From contig JBJHCR010000262.1 of assembly GCA_050486105.1 (NCBI GenBank), forward strand, positions 1 through 9,292: a stretch of DNA of 9,292 nucleotides, given 5' to 3'. The stretch comes from JAEXNA01 sp050486105. Its GTDB lineage: Bacteria; Vulcanimicrobiota; Xenobia; Xenobiales; JADMJV01. The translations under genes were made by a program, and so were the position numbers. The notes below the pieces were generated by a model. That model saw nothing but the letters and a program-made list of their open reading frames with translations, did no database searches and was not told the origin of the DNA. Shown piece after piece: positions 5,245 to 9,292 of this stretch; position 1 is the first letter of the stretch, and every line of letters starts with the position of its first letter.

Positions 5245-6510
5245 CTAGCCTTTTCGTTCATCGATAACGTGGCGTAGTTTTCCCGTGCGAGGGTTCACTG
5301 TCAAGTCTTCCCCTCTCATCCAAGACACCTGAACCGGATGAATGAATCCGCGTTCCAAAAGCATGGCAATCATAGGGCGCTCGTGCAGCAGATGCTCGAT
5401 CAAGTTTTGGGTGTGACCTTCCGCCGCTTCCGGACTCCGTTCCTTGGGAGCGACCCGCAGTTCCAGACAGTCGACTCCGTCGTAATGGCTCACTCGCATC
5501 TGAAAGCTGCTGGCCGGACACGGTTCGAAATGAATCAGGAGGTCATGCATATCCTGGTAATACAAAGTCATGGGCCCAACCCGAGCTCCCTCCTCTGAGC
5601 GACCTAACAGTCGAAACTTGCGATCGGCGCGGCCGGGATTCTCTACCCATTCGGCTCGGTCTCCTGCCGGGTAACGCAGAACCGGCATGAGTTTTCGGGT
5701 CAGATTGGTGATGAGAACTTTGCCTGCCCGGCCTGGTTCATCGATCACTTCTCCGGTATCCTCGTCCACGATTTCAATGAGGGTTGCTCCGTCAAACACT
5801 CGGTGCTCATCGGGACCACAATCGACATCGGCCTTACCCAGCAATCCAGCATCAACACTGGCATAGCCTATGGAGGCTAGACGAACGCCCGGGAAAACTT
5901 GAGACAAGAACTCTCGTTGGTCAGGATACATGGACTCCCCCCCAAAGTAGATGGCCTCAATAGGAAGCCTCTTCGGCCCGTGATCTCGCAGGTGCTCGGC
6001 CAAATGGATCAAGGTAGTGGGGACACCCACCACCACGTTGGCCTGCTGCTCTTCCAAGATGTGAGCCGCCGACTCGAAGGTGGTTCCACCAGCTACGGGG
6101 AGTTGGACAAGATCGAGGCCCGTGTATTTCAAGGACTCGGTTACAAACAAGAAGGACGCATAAAGCTCTCCGGCATAAAAGAGATTGACAACTCGGTCAC
6201 CGGCCTTGAAGCCATTGGCAGGAAAGCTTTGCCCAAAGACCTGGCAAAACGTCGCCCATTCTTCACCTGTGAAGAAGGAAAATTTTGGATTTCCCGTGGT
6301 GCCGCCGCTCTTGAACAGGATCCCCTCCCGGTGAGGGCTGGTGAGTAAGCGATTGTCATTGAGGGTGTTGGCCTTCCAAAACCTTTGCTGGTCGATGATC
6401 GGAAGGTGACTGAGGTCAGGGCGTTCGGGCAATTCGCCGTAGAGTTCTCGATAGTAGGGAGAATGGACACGGGCGAAAGCTACAAGTTCATCCAAGGGGT
6501 AGACGGTCAT
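5245..6510 (-). CDS. Stand-alone LuxE/PaaK-like acyl-adenylating enzyme
   Basis: A 421-residue member of the adenylate-forming superfamily, phenylacetate-CoA ligase (PaaK)/acyl-protein synthetase (LuxE) branch. These enzymes activate a carboxylic acid with ATP to an acyl-AMP and pass it to a thiol. Motifs seen: the ATP-binding loop FKSGGTTGNPKFS (66-78, with Lys76), FGGESM (189-194), the A5-like GYASVDAGLLG (215-225), YPAGDRAEW (280-288, ribose-binding Asp284), LLGRSEEGARVG (301-312), and a C-terminal NPRTGKLRHVID with the likely catalytic Lys411. All core residues look intact. The start ATG overlaps the stop of the MFS gene (ATGA), and GAGG at 6519-6516 gives a good ribosome binding site. 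It is clearly paralogous to the LuxE part of the fusion upstream in the operon. The acyl substrate is unknown. Confidence 0.82.
   Translation of the reverse strand: MTVYPLDELVAFARVHSPYYRELYGELPERPDLSHLPIIDQQRFWKANTLNDNRLLTSPHREGILFKSGGTTGNPKFSFFTGEEWATFCQVFGQSFPANGFKAGDRVVNLFYAGELYASFLFVTESLKYTGLDLVQLPVAGGTTFESAAHILEEQQANVVVGVPTTLIHLAEHLRDHGPKRLPIEAIYFGGESMYPDQREFLSQVFPGVRLASIGYASVDAGLLGKADVDCGPDEHRVFDGATLIEIVDEDTGEVIDEPGRAGKVLITNLTRKLMPVLRYPAGDRAEWVENPGRADRKFRLLGRSEEGARVGPMTLYYQDMHDLLIHFEPCPASSFQMRVSHYDGVDCLELRVAPKERSPEAAEGHTQNLIEHLLHERPMIAMLLERGFIHPVQVSWMRGEDLTVNPRTGKLRHVIDERKG
6507..6510 (-). promoter_or_regulatory. ATGA stop/start overlap, MFS gene to second adenylating enzyme
   Basis: The TGA of the transporter (6509-6507) overlaps the ATG at 6510-6508. 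A GAGG five bases before the ATG allows both coupled and independent initiation. Confidence 0.85.
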
Positions 6511-7766
6511 AAGGTCCTCAACTTTCTAAATGGTGGCAGAACGGGTGCCAAAATCACCAAGGCTAAGAGCAGAAAAGCAGCCCCTTCCGCCAATTGCGTG
6601 GGTTGTATATGGTGAAGCAGCAAGCCGCAAACCAACATGGATACGGGATACGAGGCGTTGGTGATCATGTTGACTAAAGCCATGACGCTTGGCACCTGCA
6701 CTTTGCTTGGCGCCGTCTGAAAAAAATAACGAATGGCCACGTTAGCTAGCCCCAGCCCAATACCAACAGCCAGGATTCCCACAAGCCCGACCAGCAAATC
6801 TCGACTGAACCCAAAGAGGACATATCCCAGAGCAACTCCCAGCAAAGGCCAAAAGATTCGTCGACTGAGACTGGTTTTCCAGTCTTTCCAGGACAAGAGT
6901 AGTGAGGCCAACACCGTGCCTCCCCCTAAGGCGATCTGTAGGGCCGAATAGTTGCTCACGTGACCGTGAAAAATTTGAGAAGCGTATATAGGCATCAACA
7001 GCATCAGGGGACCTAAGGCCATATTCATCCCCAAGAACAAGAACAACATCGCCTTGATCAAGGGTTGATCTGCAAGGACCGCCCACATGCCGTTAGTCCC
7101 AAAGGTCTTGGCTTCTCCATCCGCCTGCTCAGCCTCAGGACGAAGCCTAATGGTGGACTCCAGCAACCCTCCAAATAAGTAGCCCACTCCGGTAGCCAGG
7201 AGCAGCCCAGAAAGCCCGTAAAGGTGATAAAAAACCGCCGCCAAAGCCGGCCCGGCAAAAGTGGCAATGGAAAAGCTGGAGTTGATCATGGCCGTCAGCC
7301 GAGAGAGATGCACCTTCTCGGTCATTCGGGCCGGCAAACTCATGACCGCAGGATTGAAGAAAGCCGCCAAAGTGTTGGTGATCAAAGTGAGACCAACCAA
7401 ACTCAGGAAGAGTTCCTGAGGCTTTTGGTAGCTCCACCAGAAGGCCAGGAAAAATAAAATCGAACGCAAGATATCGGTGACGATCACCGTGCGCAAGAGG
7501 CCAAGTCTTGAGACCCACTTGCCCGTGTAGGGGGTCAGAAACAAATGCGGAACCCCCCCAGCCGCCACAAACCAGGCGACATAAGAATCACTGTAGGTTT
7601 GGGTGATAACCCAAATGAAACCCAAAGTCACCATCTTGTCGCAGAGCTGAGAAACTAGCTGAGCACAGGCCAACTTTCCGGCTCCGGGCACCTTCCAAAG
7701 ACTAAGGGGAGCGGCCAAGGCGGGCTGGGGAAGAACGGAAGGGTCTCCGGCGTCAACAGGCTTCAT
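6507..7766 (-). CDS. MFS transporter, 12 predicted helices
   Basis: A 419-residue integral membrane protein of the major facilitator superfamily. Hydrophobic segments start near residues 33, 62, 92, 120, 160, 183, 236, 275, 304, 323, 362 and 393, with a central polar loop about 207-230 between the two six-helix halves. The loop between helices 2 and 3 (LTPYTGKWVSRLGLLR) fits the family's motif A position. A Pro-Gly turn, FAGPALAAVFYHLYG, in helix 5 recalls motif C of drug/H+ antiporters, which favours export. It is of the EntS/multidrug exporter type rather than a sugar importer, by general look. The start is the ATG at 7766, whose ATGA overlaps the stop of the LuxC-LuxE fusion. An in-frame upstream start (459 aa) would run deep into that gene and adds a charged, non-membrane tail. 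Lying between two acyl-activating enzymes, it probably exports their product or imports their substrate. Confidence 0.9.
   Translation of the reverse strand: MKPVDAGDPSVLPQPALAAPLSLWKVPGAGKLACAQLVSQLCDKMVTLGFIWVITQTYSDSYVAWFVAAGGVPHLFLTPYTGKWVSRLGLLRTVIVTDILRSILFFLAFWWSYQKPQELFLSLVGLTLITNTLAAFFNPAVMSLPARMTEKVHLSRLTAMINSSFSIATFAGPALAAVFYHLYGLSGLLLATGVGYLFGGLLESTIRLRPEAEQADGEAKTFGTNGMWAVLADQPLIKAMLFLFLGMNMALGPLMLLMPIYASQIFHGHVSNYSALQIALGGGTVLASLLLSWKDWKTSLSRRIFWPLLGVALGYVLFGFSRDLLVGLVGILAVGIGLGLANVAIRYFFQTAPSKVQVPSVMALVNMITNASYPVSMLVCGLLLHHIQPTQLAEGAAFLLLALVILAPVLPPFRKLRTL
7763..7766 (-). promoter_or_regulatory. ATGA stop/start overlap, LuxC-LuxE fusion to MFS gene
   Basis: The TGA of the fusion gene (7765-7763) overlaps the ATG of the transporter (7766-7764). 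No Shine-Dalgarno sequence is visible before this ATG, so translation of the transporter probably depends on ribosomes ending the upstream gene. Confidence 0.85.
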
Positions 7767-9292
7767 GGCACGGTTTGGGCTTGGCAAACGTGAATGAGCT
7801 TGCCTCCAGTCTCGCTCCACGACCACCTCGAGTCGGTGATCGGCCGGCGCTCCCAAATCCAATGTTCGATCTCTTCGACCAAGCACGGGGCCTTGGCTTC
7901 CAGATGCTCAAGCAAGGTCTGAGTAGCGCGCTCTATGGAGACGGGAAAATCTGGCCGCACCAAGACCGTGACCCCTCCTCGCCCATCGTGGTGAATCTGC
8001 AGCTCTCCATGATAGTTCAGGGCCTCTGAGAGACAGGAGTTCACATCGAAATAATGGACCGCACCTCCTCTCAGGGGGATCAAGTCGGACCTTTTTCCAA
8101 GCAATTGAAATCGTGGGGCCCGCCGCCCGCTCTCCGAGGGACGATCGACCCAGCGACCGAGATCGCCAATATCGTAGCGGCATACACTTTCCCTGCGGTG
8201 CCCTATGGGGGTGAACACCAGGCGACCGACCGCTCCGAAGTCTGTCGGCCGGTCCTTTTCGAGGTCCAAGATCTCAAGCTGCATGGCGGTATGGTGCAAA
8301 TAGTGCTCGCCGGGATGGCAATCCCAAGCCTGATAGCCCATAGGGCCCAGCTCATTGGACCCATAGCAGGCCGAACGCACCACCTCCACACCAAAACGCT
8401 CCTTCAGCCAGGAGATCTGGGCCGGATTGAGGTGGTCCCCCCCGAAGAAAACCTTCGTGATCCCCCGGTACTTAGCCAAACGCTCTTCCTCGGCAGTGAA
8501 AAGCTTCATGATGCTGGCCGGCATTCCCAAGAGGACATTCGCCTCGAGACTCTCAAATCGTTCCACCATGCCTCGGAAGTCCTCATGTTGACCCTCGGGA
8601 AACTGCAACACCTGTAGGTCTTCCAGAATGGTGAAGAACGACAAGAACCCTCCGTAGAGCTTTCCTGAGGCAAACATATTGACGCAACGGTCAGTGCGGG
8701 GGTCCAAACCTGCTGCCAGCAGTCCGTCGGCAGCAAACCTCATGGTGTGGCGGTAGTCCTGGTAATCGAAAACCGAATAGACCGGTTCGGCGCTACTGCC
8801 ACCACTGCGCACCAAGAGCCCGCGATCAGCCTTTTGCATGGCCTGCTGTCGGAATTCGTCTCGATTGGTGATGGCTTGGTCAGGGTTCAGCGGAGGTGGC
8901 GAAACCTTAAGGTATTGACTGAAATCGGCCACGTCGGCAAGGTTGATTCCGGAATCCACACTGACTCGGCGCGTGTAACAGGCCAGAGCATACAATCCGT
9001 CGTGGGGTTCGCCTAGGTACCCTCGAGCCATGCTGCCTGCTGGACGGACTCGCTGGACTCCAGCCACAAAGAACAGTTGGCTCAACTCCGGCAAACGATT
9101 CACCGAGGCCACCAAACCCACCGTCTGTAGGTATTGACGCATGGGTCTCAAATTGGCCACGACACCATTGCGAGTCAGTGGCTTGAGCCAAACGGTGCGA
9201 AAAAGGGGAGAGGCCTGAAGGGGAGACTCTGGCTCTACCAGAACTCGCCAACTGCCATCGGTGGCCTCCAGAACTCTTCGCCGACCTTCTAG
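7763..9292 (-). CDS. LuxC-LuxE fusion: acyl-CoA reductase C-terminus joined to acyl-protein synthetase (5' end outside window)
   Basis: The frame is open to the right edge, giving 509 visible residues. The first ~115 match the C-terminal part of LuxC-type fatty acyl-CoA reductases: GSWRVLVEPE, SPLFRTVWLKPL, MRQYLQTVGL (51-60), and the closing HDGLYALACYTRRVSVD (97-113). LuxC reduces an enzyme-bound acyl thioester to an aldehyde with NADPH; its active-site Cys would lie outside the window. From ~118 a full LuxE/PaaK-like adenylation domain follows: VRSGGSSAEPVYS (161-173), FFGGDHLN (282-289), CYGSNELGPMGY (309-320), RYDIGDLGRW (372-381), FQLLGKRSD, and TGGKLIHV (495-502, Lys498). In luminous bacteria LuxE charges LuxC with the acyl group; here both are in one chain. 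The loop SSAEPV lacks the usual Gly and Lys. A GTG at 9160 inside the LuxC part is not the real start. This is the first visible operon gene. Confidence 0.83.
   Translation of the reverse strand, partial: LEGRRRVLEATDGSWRVLVEPESPLQASPLFRTVWLKPLTRNGVVANLRPMRQYLQTVGLVASVNRLPELSQLFFVAGVQRVRPAGSMARGYLGEPHDGLYALACYTRRVSVDSGINLADVADFSQYLKVSPPPLNPDQAITNRDEFRQQAMQKADRGLLVRSGGSSAEPVYSVFDYQDYRHTMRFAADGLLAAGLDPRTDRCVNMFASGKLYGGFLSFFTILEDLQVLQFPEGQHEDFRGMVERFESLEANVLLGMPASIMKLFTAEEERLAKYRGITKVFFGGDHLNPAQISWLKERFGVEVVRSACYGSNELGPMGYQAWDCHPGEHYLHHTAMQLEILDLEKDRPTDFGAVGRLVFTPIGHRRESVCRYDIGDLGRWVDRPSESGRRAPRFQLLGKRSDLIPLRGGAVHYFDVNSCLSEALNYHGELQIHHDGRGGVTVLVRPDFPVSIERATQTLLEHLEAKAPCLVEEIEHWIWERRPITDSRWSWSETGGKLIHVCQAQTVP

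Noticed and set aside
7767..7886. Longer start for the MFS transporter (459 aa)
   Set aside because: The extra 40 residues are charged and lie in another frame of the well-supported LuxE domain; the ATGA overlap at 7766 explains the start.
9158..9160. GTG at 9160 as start of a stand-alone LuxE-like gene
   Set aside because: The frame stays open to the window edge and the upstream residues (GSWRVLVEPE, SPLFRTVWL) continue a LuxC-like sequence.
1..9292. CRISPR arrays, rRNA genes, integrase or att sites
   Set aside because: No regularly spaced repeats, rRNA-like sequence or recombinase gene was seen on either strand.

Overview
The window is a bacterial chromosome segment of roughly mid-50s percent GC, read by eye. 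Genes are tightly packed on the right and looser on the left. Nothing identifies a species. The gene content (a glucose-6-phosphate dehydrogenase, a type I glutamine synthetase with a DFLEIPYDQLEE-type N-terminus, and a LuxC/LuxE-type acyl-activation operon) fits a free-living, probably uncultured bacterium. I would not name a phylum.

Left part, plus strand (1-1350): the 3' three-fifths of zwf enters from the left edge. It is followed by a doubtful 36-codon basic ORF and a small secreted or membrane protein with two glycine-rich hydrophobic helices. From 1351 to 2218 there is no conventional gene. This stretch holds a 248-bp element with 18-bp terminal inverted repeats flanked by CTAG duplications (a MITE-like element), and a 31-residue membrane microprotein on the minus strand with its own Shine-Dalgarno sequence and intrinsic terminator. 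It also holds an AT-rich divergent promoter region.

Centre (2219-3741): glnA on the plus strand. A near-consensus promoter (TTAACA-17-TATTAT) sits so close to the ATG that the mRNA is probably leaderless. A strong intrinsic terminator lies just after the stop codon, between glnA and the convergent operon.

Right part, minus strand (9292 down to 3755): four genes in a compact operon whose beginning lies outside the window. In transcription order they are: a LuxC-LuxE fusion (acyl-CoA reductase C-terminus joined to a full acyl-protein synthetase-like adenylation domain, 5' end missing); a 12-helix MFS transporter; a second, stand-alone LuxE/PaaK-like adenylating enzyme; and an RsbW-type GHKL ATPase fused to one clear and one degenerate GNAT domain. 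Two junctions are ATGA overlaps and the third is an 8-nt gap, so the genes are almost certainly co-translated. The set looks like a carboxylic-acid activating and reducing pathway with an exporter and a possible regulator, without luciferase or the luxD thioesterase in view. It is the most interesting part of the window: a candidate undescribed acyl/aldehyde metabolite system. The product cannot be deduced from the sequence.
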